Assembly (NCBI GenBank): GCA_940588625.1
Contig: CALNPU010000011.1
Span: forward strand, 1-41,150
Source of the DNA: an uncultured Caballeronia sp.
GTDB lineage: Bacteria > Pseudomonadota > Gammaproteobacteria > Burkholderiales > Burkholderiaceae
Length of the DNA: 41,150 bases
Direction of reading: 5' to 3'
Shown: in pieces, positions 9,302-20,127 of the stretch
Layout: each line of letters opens with the position of its first letter
How positions within the stretch are numbered: position 1 is the stretch's first letter
The notes under the pieces: model-generated
What the model saw: only the letters and a program-made list of their open reading frames with translations
Databases searched by the model: none
Told to the model about the DNA's origin: nothing
Program-made: the position numbers and the translations under genes

Positions 9302-12136
9302 ATGAGCAACAAGAAAGAGTCAAAGCCCCAGTCGAAATATCCGGTCAATCTGCTGGATACGCCGTTCCCCATGCGGGGTGACTTACCCAAGCGCGAACCG
9401 CAATGGGTGAAGGAATGGCAAGACAACAAGATCTACGAAAAAATCCGCGCCGCCAGCAAGGGTCGCAAGAAGTTCATCCTGCACGACGGTCCTCCGTATG
9501 CGAATGGCGACATTCACCTCGGCCACGCGGTGAACAAGATCCTGAAGGACATGATCTTGAAGGCGCGCAACCTGGCGGGCTTCGACGCGGTCTATGTCCC
9601 CGGCTGGGATTGCCACGGCATGCCCATCGAAATCCAGATCGAGAAGCAGTTCAGCAAGTCGTTGCCGACACGCGAAGTGATGGAAAAAGCGCGCGCCTAC
9701 GCGAGCGCGCAGATCGAAAAGCAGAAGCTCGGCTTCCGGCGTCTCGGTGTGCTCGGCGACTGGGACAATCCGTACAAGACGATGAATTTCACCAACGAAG
9801 CGGGCGAAATCCGCGCGTTGGGAAAGATCCTCGAGAAGGGTTATGTATATTGCGGGCTGAAGCCGGTGAACTGGTGTTTCGACTGCGGTTCGGCGCTGGC
9901 CGAAGCCGAAGTCGAGTATCAGGACAAGGTTGATCCGACCATCGACGTGCTGTTCGCGTTCGCCGAGCCGGAAAAGACCGCGCAGGCGTTCGGCCTGAAC
10001 ACGCTGCCGAAGCAGGAAGGCGGCGTCGTGATCTGGACGACGACCCCGTGGACCATCCCCGCGAACCAAGCGCTCAATGTGCATCCGGAGATTGTCTATA
10101 ACCTCGTCGATACGGAAAAAGGCCTGCTGATCCTGGCCGAAGATCGCGTAGAAGAATGCCTGAAACAGTACAACCTGACGGGTTCGCCCGTCGCGACCAC
10201 GACGGGCGCGAAGTTGAGCGGCCTGCGCTTTCATCATCCGTTGAGCGCGGCCCATCCCGACTATAAACGCACGGCGCCCGTGTATCTGGGTGACTACGTG
10301 ACGACCGAAAGCGGCACCGGGATCGTGCATTCATCGCCGGCGTATGGTGTGGAAGATTTCTTGTCGTGCAAGGCGCATGGCATGACGGACTCGGACATCA
10401 TCAACCCGGTCATGGGCGATGGGCGTTATATCGAGTCTTTGCCGTTGTTTGGCAGACTCTCGATCTGGGAAGCAAACGACCAGATCGTGGAAGCGCTGCT
10501 CCACGCGAAGTCGCTGCTGAAGACCGAGAAATATAAGCACAGCTACATGCACTGCTGGCGCCACAAGACGCCGATCATCTATCGCGCGACATCGCAGTGG
10601 TTTGCCGGCATGGATGTGAAGCCCAACGATACGTCGCGGACGCTGCGCGAAACCGCACTGGAAGGGATCGAGAACACCGCGTTCTTCCCGTCGTGGGGCA
10701 AGCAGCGTCTATACAGAATGATCGCGAACCGGCCTGACTGGACGCTGTCGCGTCAACGCCAGTGGGGCGTGCCGATGGCGTTCTTCGTCCACAAGGAAAC
10801 CGGCGAACTGCATCCGCGTACGCTGGAATTGCTCGAGGAAGTGGCCAAGCGCGTGGAAGTGAGCGGCATTGAAGCATGGCAAACGCTCGATCTGGCAAAG
10901 CTGCTCGGCAACGAAGCCAACATGTACGAGAAGAATCGCGACACGCTCGACGTGTGGTTCGATTCCGGCACGACGCATTGGCACGTGCTGCGCGGCTCGC
11001 ACAAGGATTCGCTGCAATTCCCGGCGGACCTGTATCTGGAAGGCTCGGACCAGCATCGCGGATGGTTCCATTCGTCGCTGCTCACCGCCTCCATGCTTGA
11101 TGGCCGCCCGCCATACAACGCACTGCTCACGCACGGCTTCACGGTTGATGGCGAAGGCCGCAAGATGTCGAAGTGGCTGGGTAACGGCGTCGATCCGCAT
11201 GAAGTGTCGAACCGGCTGGGCGCGGAAATCATCCGCCTGTGGATTGCATCGACGGATTATTCGGGCGAACTCGCAATTTCCGAAGAGATCCTGAAGCGTG
11301 TGACGGAGACGTATCGGCGGATTCGCAATACGTTGCGCTTCCTGTTGTCCAATCTCTCCGATTTCGACTTCGAGCAGCATGCGCGTCCTGTAGAAGACTG
11401 GCTCGACATGGATAAATACGCCGTCGCCCTCGCGCAGAACCTGCAAGACGACGTGCTTGCGCACTACGAGAAATTCGAGTTCCACCCGGTTGTATCGAAG
11501 CTCGCGACGTTCTGCTCGGAAGACCTCGGCGGGTTTTATCTGGACGTGCTAAAGGATCGGCTCTACACCATGAAGCCCGATTCGCACGAACGCCGCGCGG
11601 CGCAAACGGTGCTGCATCACATCGCGCATGGTTTGCTGCGGCTGATCGCACCGTATCTCTCGTTCACGGCGGAAGAGGCGTACAAGGTGCTGCAACCCGG
11701 TCGCGATACCATTTTCACCGAGGTGTATCACACCTATCCGCAAGTGCCCGAGGCCGGCGAACTGCTCGACAAGTGGACACTGATCCGCTCGGCGCGCAGC
11801 GACGTCACGAAGGCGCTGGAAGAAGCGCGGACAGCCAATCTGATCGGTTCGTCGCTGCAGGCCGAAGTGGACGTACGGGCAAGCGGCGCGCGGTATGACG
11901 CACTGACCAGTCTCGGCGATGACCTCAGGTTCGTGCTGATCACATCGGCGGCGCCGGTGGTAAAGGTGGCGAGCGAAGCGGAAGAAGGCGTCGACGTGAT
12001 TGCATCGACGTATCTGAAATGCGAGCGCTGCTGGCACTATCACGACGACGTGGGGGCATCGGCGGAACATCCTGGATTGTGCGGCCGCTGCATCACCAAT
12101 CTCTTCGGCAACGGCGAAACGCGGAGCGCAGCATAA
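9302..12136 (+). CDS. ileS: Isoleucyl-tRNA synthetase (KMSKS motif reads KMSKW)
   Basis: Charges tRNA-Ile. 944 residues, normal length for the bacterial class Ia enzyme. HIGH-type motif HLGH at 72-75 in [12 protein letters not shown]; editing (CP1) domain with the [18 protein letters not shown] and [16 protein letters not shown] segments; Rossmann elements [11 protein letters not shown] and [12 protein letters not shown]; anticodon-binding region; and a C-terminal zinc finger [10 protein letters not shown]...CGRC. The signature loop reads [14 protein letters not shown]: codon 11174-11176 is TGG where Ser (TCG) is expected. I chose ATG 9302 ([22 protein letters not shown]); the frame is open upstream to 9146 but that part is not conserved. 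The stop shares a base with the lspA start (TAATG). Confidence 0.97.
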   Translation: MSNKKESKPQSKYPVNLLDTPFPMRGDLPKREPQWVKEWQDNKIYEKIRAASKGRKKFILHDGPPYANGDIHLGHAVNKILKDMILKARNLAGFDAVYVPGWDCHGMPIEIQIEKQFSKSLPTREVMEKARAYASAQIEKQKLGFRRLGVLGDWDNPYKTMNFTNEAGEIRALGKILEKGYVYCGLKPVNWCFDCGSALAEAEVEYQDKVDPTIDVLFAFAEPEKTAQAFGLNTLPKQEGGVVIWTTTPWTIPANQALNVHPEIVYNLVDTEKGLLILAEDRVEECLKQYNLTGSPVATTTGAKLSGLRFHHPLSAAHPDYKRTAPVYLGDYVTTESGTGIVHSSPAYGVEDFLSCKAHGMTDSDIINPVMGDGRYIESLPLFGRLSIWEANDQIVEALLHAKSLLKTEKYKHSYMHCWRHKTPIIYRATSQWFAGMDVKPNDTSRTLRETALEGIENTAFFPSWGKQRLYRMIANRPDWTLSRQRQWGVPMAFFVHKETGELHPRTLELLEEVAKRVEVSGIEAWQTLDLAKLLGNEANMYEKNRDTLDVWFDSGTTHWHVLRGSHKDSLQFPADLYLEGSDQHRGWFHSSLLTASMLDGRPPYNALLTHGFTVDGEGRKMSKWLGNGVDPHEVSNRLGAEIIRLWIASTDYSGELAISEEILKRVTETYRRIRNTLRFLLSNLSDFDFEQHARPVEDWLDMDKYAVALAQNLQDDVLAHYEKFEFHPVVSKLATFCSEDLGGFYLDVLKDRLYTMKPDSHERRAAQTVLHHIAHGLLRLIAPYLSFTAEEAYKVLQPGRDTIFTEVYHTYPQVPEAGELLDKWTLIRSARSDVTKALEEARTANLIGSSLQAEVDVRASGARYDALTSLGDDLRFVLITSAAPVVKVASEAEEGVDVIASTYLKCERCWHYHDDVGASAEHPGLCGRCITNLFGNGETRSAA

Positions 12137-12636
12137 TGGCAAGAACGATGTCGAAACAAAGCAGTGGTTCACTCGCGCCGTGGCTGGACGTGGCACTGAT
12201 TGTGATTCTCTTCGACCAGTTGTCGAAGATCGCCGTCAGCCGCGTGTTCACTTATGGCGAACCGCACGCACTCACACCGTTCTTCAACCTGTTCCTGATC
12301 TACAACCGCGGCGCGGCGTTTAGCTTTCTCGCCACCGCCGGCGGCTGGCAGCGTTGGGGCTTCACGGCGCTTAGCGTGGTCGCGGCTATCGTGATCTGCT
12401 ACTTGCTGAAACGGCACGACACGCAACGGCTGTTCTGCACGGCGCTGGCGCTGATCATGGGCGGTGCTATCGGCAACGTGATCGACCGGATTGTGTACGG
12501 CCATGTGATCGACTTTTTGGACTTTCACGTCGACACGTGGCACTGGCCGGCGTTCAACCTCGCCGACAGCGCGATCACCATCGGCACGGTGCTGCTCGTT
12601 TTCGATGAGTTGCGACGCGTGCGCGGAGCAAAGTAG
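12136..12636 (+). CDS. lspA: Lipoprotein signal peptidase (signal peptidase II)
   Basis: Inner-membrane aspartyl protease that removes signal peptides from diacylglyceryl-prolipoproteins. 166 residues, about four membrane segments (roughly 16-36, 74-92, 100-116, 142-160). Conserved motifs: [10 protein letters not shown] (57-66), [19 protein letters not shown] with D117 and D126, and [11 protein letters not shown] with D144. The ATG at 12136 overlaps the ileS stop by one base; an internal ATG at 12148 (MSKQSSG) is a possible alternative. The ileS-lspA pairing is widespread in Gram-negatives. Intact. Confidence 0.96.
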   Translation: MARTMSKQSSGSLAPWLDVALIVILFDQLSKIAVSRVFTYGEPHALTPFFNLFLIYNRGAAFSFLATAGGWQRWGFTALSVVAAIVICYLLKRHDTQRLFCTALALIMGGAIGNVIDRIVYGHVIDFLDFHVDTWHWPAFNLADSAITIGTVLLVFDELRRVRGAK

Positions 12637-12682
12637 GCGGCGTTATTCGGCATGTAAGCCGTCGTGAGTACGGAGGCCAGGT

Positions 12683-13963
12683 TTGGACAACGCAGAACTC
12701 GCAGGAAAGCATCTCGTACTTGGGCTGTCGGGCGGTATCGCATGCTACAAGATCGCCGAACTCACGCGTCTGCTGGTGAAAGCCGGCGCGACCGTGCAGA
12801 TCGTGATGACCGAGGTCGCCACACAATTCATCACGCCTGTCACCATGCAGGCGTTGTCTGGCCGTCCCGTGTACACGTCGCAATGGGACGCGCGGATCAA
12901 CATGGCGCATATCGATTTGTCGCGTGAAGCCGATGCAATCGTGATCGCGCCCGCCTCCACCGACTTCATCGCCAAGCTCGCGCATGGCAATTGCGACGAC
13001 CTGCTTTCCACGCTATGCGTGGCGCGCGATTGTCCGCTGCTCGTCGTCCCCGCAATGAACCGCCAGATGTGGCAAAACCCGGCAACGCAACGCAACGTCG
13101 CGCAACTGCGTGCCGATGGCGTGCAAGTGCTGGGCCCCGACTCCGGCGCGCAAGCGTGCGGCGAAGTGGGCGATGGCCGGATGCTGGAACCCTCGGCAAC
13201 ATACGAAACCATCTGCGCGTTCTTCCAGCCGAAGATCCTGCAAGGGCATCGCGTGTTGATTACGGCCGGTCCGACCTTCGAACCGCTCGATCCGGTACGC
13301 GGCATTACCAACCGCTCGTCCGGCAAGATGGGCTTCGCGCTCGCACGCGCGGCGGCTCAGGCCGGTGCCGACGTGCATCTCGTAGCCGGACCAGTCGCGC
13401 TGGAAACGCCCTGGGGTGTATATCGCGAAGATGTGCAGACCGCGCAGCAAATGCACGACGCGGTGCTGCACGCCACGCCGGACTCGGACATCTTTATCGC
13501 GGTGGCGGCAGTCGCGGATTGGCGCGTCGATCGCCTGAGCGAGTACAAGATCAAGAAGACCGCCAATCAGCCGATGCCCACCTTCATGTTCGCCGAAAAC
13601 CCGGACATCCTCGCGACCGTCGCGCATTTGCCGAATCCGCCGTATTGCGTTGGTTTCGCGGCGGAAAGCGGCGATCTCGAAGTGCATGGCGAGGAGAAAC
13701 GCGCACGCAAGAACGTGCCACTACTGATCGGCAATCTCGGACCGCTGACCTTCAGTCTCGACGACAACGAAGTCGTGCTGTTCGAAGCGTCGGGCATCAC
13801 GCGCCTGCCACGTGCCGATAAAAAGCTGCTTGCGAAATTGCTGATTGCCGAGATTGCGAAACGGGCGCCGCGTGGCGGTTCCCTTGCTGTCTTAGCCCAT
13901 TGTCCAGACCATGACGACGAAACTCTCCTTACTCGATCAAACGCCGGTCATTCACGGCCATAG
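12683..13963 (+). CDS. coaBC: Bifunctional phosphopantothenoylcysteine decarboxylase / phosphopantothenate-cysteine ligase
   Basis: Two consecutive steps of CoA synthesis. 426 residues. The N-terminal flavoprotein CoaC domain (1-190) shows GLSGGIACYK, the active-site context MAHIDLS, PAMNRQMW and ACGEVGDGRM; the CoaB domain (190-400) shows GHRVLITAGPTFEPLDPVRGITNRSSGKMG, AAVADWR and KIKK. The start is TTG 12683, preceded by GGAGG at 12672-12676. After about EIAKRA the tail of about 25 residues (ending NAGHSRP) looks unconserved and overlaps the start of the next gene by 53 bases, so the original stop may have been lost. The catalytic parts are intact. Confidence 0.95.
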   Translation: MDNAELAGKHLVLGLSGGIACYKIAELTRLLVKAGATVQIVMTEVATQFITPVTMQALSGRPVYTSQWDARINMAHIDLSREADAIVIAPASTDFIAKLAHGNCDDLLSTLCVARDCPLLVVPAMNRQMWQNPATQRNVAQLRADGVQVLGPDSGAQACGEVGDGRMLEPSATYETICAFFQPKILQGHRVLITAGPTFEPLDPVRGITNRSSGKMGFALARAAAQAGADVHLVAGPVALETPWGVYREDVQTAQQMHDAVLHATPDSDIFIAVAAVADWRVDRLSEYKIKKTANQPMPTFMFAENPDILATVAHLPNPPYCVGFAAESGDLEVHGEEKRARKNVPLLIGNLGPLTFSLDDNEVVLFEASGITRLPRADKKLLAKLLIAEIAKRAPRGGSLAVLAHCPDHDDETLLTRSNAGHSRP

Positions 13964-14917
13964 CACCGCCGACGCAATCGCGGCCACGCTGGATCTCGCG
14001 CGACTTGCCGATGACCTCGGCTACACGCGTTACTGGTGCACCGAGCATTACGGTTTGCGCGGGGTATCGAATCCATGTCCTGAAGTCATGCTCGCGCGAA
14101 TCGGCAACAGCAACATTACGCAGCGAATCCGGATCGGCTCGGGTGGTGTCATGCTGCCCTATTAAAGCTCGTTCAAGGTTGCAGAACAGTTCCTGATGCT
14201 CGAAGCGCTGTTTCCGAATTGCGTGGACCGGGGAGTTGGGCGTGCACCCGGCGGCGACATGCGTACCGCGCAAGCGGTGGCAGCAGGTGACTACAATCGC
14301 GGCGATATTTTCCCGCAGCGCAAGTGGGTGAACTTGTCGGCCTGTTCGACGGCACGCTGCCCGAGGATCACCTCGCGCATGGCGTGTTGCTGCAGCCGGA
14401 AATTGCCACGCGCCCCGAGTTGTGGATGCTCGGTTCCAGCGACTTCGGCAGCTTGCTCGCAGCGCAGCTCGGTATTCGTTTCGCGTTCGCGCATTTCATC
14501 AACGCGCTGTATGGGCACCGGGTGGCGGAGGCCTTGTGTCGGCGCAATGACTCTAAGCCTTATCTGGCTGCGGTCGTGTTCGTGATTTGCGCCGATACCG
14601 AAGCGGAAGCCGCCGCACTGGAATGCGCGGTCGATTTACGCCGCGTGCAGATGGCGTACGAGCGAACATGCCGATTCCATCGATTGCGCAAGGCGCTAGG
14701 CAAGCGTTCGGCGAACGCGAACTGAGCGTTTTGCCCGGAAAAAAGTCGCAGCATCATTGGCACGCCGGAACGCGTGACCGAACAATTGCATGAACTCCAG
14801 CAAAGCTTCGACGCCGACGAACTGATCGTGTTGACGGTTGCGGGAAGTTACCCGGCGCGCATGCGCTCGTATGAACTGCTGGCTGAAGCGTTCGAACTCA
14901 ACAAACAGACCTCATGA
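13911..14917 (+). pseudogene. LLM-class flavin-dependent monooxygenase (luciferase-like), broken
   Basis: Bacterial-luciferase-like family protein; substrate unknown. It starts at ATG 13911 (MTTKLSLLDQTPVIHGHSTA) with typical WCTEHYG, then IRIGSGGVMLPY. An in-frame TAA at 14163-14165 stands where Tyr is expected (MLPYY-SSFKVAEQF). The reading continues in the same frame to about 14320 (GVGRAPGGDMRTAQA), shifts to another (GELVGLFDGTLPEDHL), shifts again near 14665 (NMPIPSIAQGARQAFGEREL) and once more near 14752 (IIGTPERVTEQLHELQQ) to the TGA at 14915-14917. One nonsense and three frameshifts: clearly dead. Its stop overlaps the dut ATG (ATGA). Confidence 0.88.
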
Positions 14918-15348
14918 AACTCGACATCAAGATCCTCGATGCGAGCATGCGCGACTATCTGCCCGCCTACGCCACGCCCGGCAGCGCCGGACTCGACCTG
15001 CGTGCGTGTGCCTGGACGAAGCCATTACGCTTGAACTCGGCCAGACGGCGCTGGTGCCCACGGGCCTGGCGATTCATATCGAAATCCGGGTTATGCGGCG
15101 GTGATTCTTCCGCGCTCAGGCTTGGGCCATAAGCATGGCGTGGTTCTGGGGAATCTGGTCGGCTTGATCGACTCGGATTACCAGGGCCAGTTGATGATCT
15201 CGACGTGGAATCGCGGCGCGACCGCGTTCACGCTGAACCCGCTTGAACGCCTCGCGCAAATGGTGATCGTGCCGGTGGTGCAGGCAACGTTCAATATTGT
15301 CGATGACTGCGCGGCGCCGGTAGTTTCGGTAGCACGGGCAAGCACTGA
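14914..15348 (+). pseudogene. dut: Deoxyuridine 5'-triphosphate nucleotidohydrolase (dUTPase), three frameshifts
   Basis: dUTPase hydrolyses dUTP to dUMP and PPi, keeping uracil out of DNA and feeding dTMP synthesis. All five motifs survive but in different frames: motif 1 GSAGLDLRA in the start frame (ATG 14914); [19 protein letters not shown] after a shift near 15012; motif 2 [10 protein letters not shown] and motif 3 [10 protein letters not shown] with the catalytic Asp after a shift near 15088; motif 4 ERLAQMV; and motif 5 [11 protein letters not shown] after a third shift near 15312, ending at TGA 15346-15348. Because downstream motifs are well conserved, inactivation looks recent. No alternative in-frame product joins the motifs. 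Essentiality in related species makes this notable. Confidence 0.9.
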
Positions 15349-15372
15349 GCGTTTGGGCCGCTAAAAAAAGCC

Positions 15373-16665
15373 TTATGTGTGGCACGCCGCCGCGTAACGT
15401 TCGAATGACCTGCCGCACGCGATCTTGCACCAGCGCGAGCGGCTCGTTTTTCGATTGTCGGCGTCGTACCGCCCAATACTGCTCGGGCAAGGTACTGGCT
15501 GAGGCAAGTTCTCCGGAATCTTCAAGGCGCTCAGGTTATCCAGCAGCGTTTGCGCCGCCGCGTCGATCTTCGCATCGGCCCAGTAATAACGATAACACAC
15601 GCGGTCGCTATAGCTGTAGGTGCGTAACACGCGTTGCTGTTCTGCATCGCCGTAATAATACTTCTCCCAGTAGCCGGGTTTGCTCAGCATCACGCGCTCC
15701 ACTACATCGCGTAGGTTTGATCGTTTACGCGCACCGACCAACTGCGTTTCGATATCCGCCAAAGCGTACAACGCCTCGCGCAATGCGAACGTCACGCCCG
15801 GACCGACCTTGAGAATGCGAAAGCCATCGCGGACTAAGGCGCTTAGCACTTCGGGCATTTGGTAATCAGTGGAATGCGCTTCGAAGACCATGCCTGCAGG
15901 TCATCCAGTGCGCTCTTCAACGACTCAGCCCGTGCCGGCGCATAGTCGATCACCTTCGTGTGATCGAATTCCACGCCGGGTTGCACAACGAGCGCAATGA
16001 CACGCGGCCACGTGTCCTGTACGCCATGTTCTTGCCACGCTTGTCTGTGGACCAACGCCGTTTCAATCGCCGCTTCACGCGATGTCGGTTCAACAACTTT
16101 TCCAGCTTTTCCGCCGCCCCGCCCGGCACAGGTACCTCGGTACCGATCACGTACACAGGACTCACGCCGAGACCCGCACGCTTGACCGCGGCCTCGGCTA
16201 CCGCGCACAAGCGCGCCGCCCTCGCAGCAACCACCGCATCCGACAAACGCTCGGGATCATCGGCGCACGACATGCTGGTATCGAGGTGAATCTTCGTGAA
16301 TCCCGCCGAGCATATGCGTCGATCAACGCGTCCGCACGTTGCATGGCCTCATCAGCGGGAAGAAGGCGCCACGCGTTTGGCCCAAGGTGATCGCCGCCGA
16401 GAATCAGATGCTCGTGCAGGAAGCCGACGTGTTCAGCGATCCCTCGCACGAGGTCCACAAAATCAGCGGGCTTCATGCCGGTATAACCGCTGTACTGATC
16501 GACTTGATTGGACGTCGATTCGATCAACAACGGCGTCTGGTCTTCCAGCGCCTGGCGCATCGCCGCTTCCAGCACCCACGGGGGCGCGGAACAGATCGAA
16601 TAGATACCGGCAAGCCATGCCGATGCCGGGTGTGCATTGCTCAAACGCGAGACGATCAAGTTCAT
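15373..16665 (-). pseudogene. D-tagatose-bisphosphate aldolase non-catalytic subunit family (GatZ/KbaZ-like), broken
   Basis: The GatZ/KbaZ family acts in galactitol/tagatose/amino-sugar breakdown, as an aldolase accessory subunit in enterobacteria; some homologues act as tagatose-6-phosphate epimerases. ATG 16665 starts [27 protein letters not shown] (family form: a short start then GIYSVCSA). [20 protein letters not shown] and [15 protein letters not shown] follow. Shifts occur near 16270 (to [12 protein letters not shown] and [13 protein letters not shown]), near 16080, near 15890 (to FEAHSTDYQ and LKVGPGVTFALREALYAL) and near the C-terminus (PEQYWAVRRRQ lies in another frame). It ends at TAA 15373. 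Last gene of the decayed sugar operon; it starts 5 bp after the kinase stop. Confidence 0.87.
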
Positions 16666-16669
16666 GGCT

Positions 16670-17620
16670 TCACTCCGTGGCTGATTGCAGGAATGTATCG
16701 AGTTCGGCGAACGTTGCCGTGCCTTCCATCGGGCCTTTCACGCCGACCGCACGCGCGCCGCTTGCGCACGCATATTTCAACGCCGTCTCCACGTCCTTGC
16801 CCTGCGCGCGGCAACTGATATACGTTGCGCCGAAGCAATCGCCCGCGCCGGTCGGATCGAGCTCTTGAACCTTGTTGAAGGCGGGCCGATGCGTCTCGCC
16901 GTTGGCATCGAAGTAACTGCAACCTTGCGCGCCCCGCTTCACGATCACCTCCTTCACGCCGCGCTTCAGCAGTTCATCAATTGCTCCACGCTCCGATGTC
17001 GCGCTGGCGAGCAGGGTCACTTCGTGACCGCTTGGCAGGAAGACATCCGTGTAGTCGAGCACGTCGCGCATCTCCGGAATCCGCAGCATTTCCTTGCGGA
17101 TGTTTGGATCGAAGCTCACGGTGCCGCCGTGCGTCTTCACCGTTCAATAGCCTGTTTCATCGCCTCGATGATCCTGAACGAGAACAACGACGACCCCATC
17201 ACATGGAAGTTGCCGCACTTCGCTAGCAGGTCCTCACGCAGATTTGCCACCGACAACTGCGCCGACGCACTGTTCGTAATATTGTAGATGAAGTCATGAT
17301 CGCCATCCTCGCGATACGTCACGAACGTGCTGCCCGTTGTCGCGTCTTTCAGTACCGCGATACCCGACACATCCACGCCATCCGTGCGCAAGCGCTCGAC
17401 GTTGAGCACGCCAAAATCGTAATCGCCCACACAACCGATCATCGCGCATGGGCTGCCGAGCTTCGCGACCTGATCAAGATGCGCCGCTCGCAAATGGCCC
17501 AATGAGCGTGCCCGGTTCACGAAAGCTCTGGCCTACGCGCGTGGCCACGATCTCGACCAGGATCTCGCCCATCGCGACGATGGTGCCGGACCTGGATGTA
17601 ACAGCGTTTGGATTAGGCAT
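16670..17620 (-). pseudogene. PfkB/ribokinase-family sugar kinase, broken
   Basis: Would phosphorylate the imported sugar (tagatose- or ketose-type, by context). ATG 17620 overlaps the permease stop by 8 bp and reads [25 protein letters not shown] small deletion or shift near 17480 breaks it before DQVAKLGSPCAMIGCVGDYDFG; a second shift near 17140 precedes THGGTVSFDPNIRKEMLRIP and the catalytic loop ELDPTGAGDCFGATY (the GAGD anion hole and base are intact). The frame ends at TGA 16670. Full-length residues are nearly all recoverable, so only small indels occurred. Family call firm; substrate inferred from the adjacent GatZ-like gene. Confidence 0.88.
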
Positions 17621-18609
17621 GACGTTTCTTCGTTTGAACATCGATACACACCGCGACCAGGATCACGATGCCTTTCACGATGAGCTGGTAGAAATACGGA
17701 ACGCTGAGCAGGTTCATCCCGTTGTTGATGACGCCGATAATCAGCGCGCCGATCAGCGTCCCCGTGATCGTTCCGTAGCTGCCGGAGAGACTCGTTCCGC
17801 CGAGCACCGCGGCGGCGATGGCGTCGAGCTCATAGCCAATTCCCGCATTCGGCTGCGCGGAATAAAGCCGCGACGTCATCAGCACGCCGCCAATACTCGC
17901 CAGCAAACCCGAATCATGAAAATCATGATTCGCAGCCTGTTTACATCGATACCCGAATACAGTGCCGCCTCGCGATTTCCACCCGCCAGATACGCCTTGC
18001 ATCCAAATACGGTACGCGAGAGCACGAGGTGATTCAACAGCAGCAAAACGGCGAGGATCCAGATCGGCAGCGGAATACCCAGCACGAGGCCGTTGCCGAG
18101 GAAAGCAAAGCGGTCGTCGTTGATCGAAATGGGCACGCCGTTCGACGTCAGGTAGGCCAAGCCCCAGAAAACGCCCATGGTGGCGACCGTGACAATAAAC
18201 GACCCGGGGAGCAAGGCGGACAGCGAGCCGTGCACGGCCCCCCAGGACGAGCCCTGTGGCCATCATGGCGGCGAGCACGGCTGCGAGCGGCGACGCGCCA
18301 TGCTCCAGTGCGCGAACGCGCAGACGGTGCCGACCAGCGCCATGGTCGCGCCGACCGACAGGTCGATATCGCAGAGCAAAAGCACGTACGTCATGCCGAA
18401 ACCGAGAATGGCAATGATGAAAACCTGCATCACCACGTTCACGAGGTTGTTCACCGACATGAAGTTTGGCGACAGTGCCTAGAAGAATCCACACAGCACG
18501 ATCAGCCCCACGACGATCCCGCCGTACGTAGTGCCAGACCGCGCGTTGCAGCGCACCGCTTGCGTGAGCGGCGCGTGGACGCGGCGTCGCTGAGTTGAGT
18601 CGGGTTCAT
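17613..18609 (-). pseudogene. Sugar ABC transporter permease (RbsC/XylH type), broken
   Basis: Inner-membrane permease of a CUT2-type sugar importer. ATG 18609 overlaps the ATPase stop (ATGA). The N-terminal cytoplasmic stretch [15 protein letters not shown] soon goes out of frame, and a stop lies in the frame near 18480. The family core is visible in pieces: [20 protein letters not shown] (around 18400), [17 protein letters not shown] and [24 protein letters not shown] (18200-18020), then [17 protein letters not shown] and [20 protein letters not shown] to the stop at 17613. At least four frameshifts. The order regulator, binding protein, ATPase, permease matches intact CUT2 operons. Confidence 0.87.
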
Positions 18610-20127
18610 GCTGTTGTGGCTCCCGTTGCGTACGACATCACTTCTTCCTGCGTGATGGGCTGCCTGATGGACAATTCACCGTGCGCACTGAATTCGTGGA
18701 CGATGCGTTTCTCGCGCATCACGACGAGGAGATCGCTCATGACGAGCGCTTCCGGCAATTCGGACGAGACAAGAATGATCGCGGTCTCGGTCGAAGCCAG
18801 CTCGCGGATCACGCGATAAATCTCGAACTTCGCGCCCACGTCGACGCCGCGCGTGGGTTCATCGAGGATCAGGACCTTTGGTTTCAACGCTAGCCATTTC
18901 GAGAACACCACTTTCTGCTGATTGCCTCCGCTCAGGTTTCCAACTGCCTGCAACGGCCCGGACGCACGGATGTTCATGTGCGTGATCGCGTTCGAAGCGG
19001 CGGTTCAGGATGCCGAAGCGCGAACCGTGTTCTTCGAAACTCGCTATGGTCACGTTGTTGGTGATCGAATGCATCAGCACGAGGCCTTCGTGCTTACGGT
19101 CTTCCGTGATGAACGCAATGCCCTCGCGGATGGCATGCGCCGGATTGCGCAACTTCAGGCGCTTGCCGCTCATGGTGATCTCGCCACTTGACCGGCCGAT
19201 GCCGAATAGCGCCTTCATCACGTCCGAGCGACCCGCGCCGATCAAGCCGAAGAAACCGAGGATCTCGCCGGCGTGAATCTCGAAGCTGACGTCTTCGAAT
19301 TGACCGGGAAACGTGAGATGACTGACCGTGAGCAGCGGCTGCAGCGGATGAACATAGGGCGTCTCGCGGCGCGGATGCACATCGCTCATTTCCCGGCCGA
19401 CCATCATCGCGATCAAAGCAGCAATGGTGGTTTCGTCCTTTTGCAATGTCGCGATGTAACGACCGTCGCACATGACCGAGATATCGTTGGAGATGCGCAT
19501 GATCTCGTCCATCCGGTACGAGATATATACAACCGCCGCGCCCTTCGCCGTCAGCTTCGTGACGATATGAAAAAGGATCCCCGCTTCGCGGTCGCTCAAC
19601 GAGGACGTCGGTTCGTCCGTGATCACGAGCGATGCGTCACGGCTCAGCGCCTTGGCAATTTCCACGAGCTGACGCTGCACCATGGACAGACGCGACACGG
19701 GTGCAGTGGCATCAATATCGATACCCAGGCTGTCAAGCAACGTCTGCACTTGCGCATACAAACGCTTGAAATCGACGACGCCAAACCTTCGCGGCTCATG
19801 CCCCGCGAACATGTTTTCAGCCACGCTCAAATTTTTCGCGAGGCTTAGTTCCTGATAGATGATCGCAATGCCCGCTTTCTGCGACTCGCCGGGATTCGCC
19901 AACGATCCGTTCAGGAATATCTCGCCACGCGTGGGCGCGTGAACGCCCGCGAGAATCTGCATCAGCGTGGACTTGCCCGCGCCGTTCTCGCCGAGCAGCG
20001 TGTGAACGCAGCCCGGCAAAATGGAGAGCGACACTTCCTTGATCGCCTCCACCTGCCCAAACGATTTCGCGATACCGCGCAACTCGAGGAGCGGCACGGG
20101 GTCGCGAGGTTTTAAAACCGTATTCAT
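18606..20127 (-). pseudogene. Sugar ABC transporter ATP-binding protein (RbsA/MglA type), single frameshift
   Basis: Double-cassette ATPase of a CUT2 importer. ATG 20127 overlaps the binding-protein stop (ATGA). Cassette 1: Walker A GENGAGKS, signature-like LSMVQRQLVEIAKALS, Walker B LVITDEPTSSL. Cassette 2: degenerate Walker A GLIGAGRSD, then a frameshift near 18985, after which VGNLSGGNQQKVVFSKWLALKPKVLILDEPTRGVDVGAKFEIYR continues to TGA 18606. Everything else is intact, so about 380 residues plus a separate C-terminal piece remain. The broken protein lacks the second signature and Walker B. It is among the least damaged genes in the operon, suggesting late inactivation after the pathway had already failed. 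Confidence 0.9.

Noticed and set aside
9383..10330. Long open frame on the minus strand inside ileS
   Set aside because: It mirrors GC-rich ileS codons, has no family resemblance, and lies fully antisense to a clearly functional gene; other long antisense frames (inside clpA, nadA and the desaturase) were rejected for the same reason.
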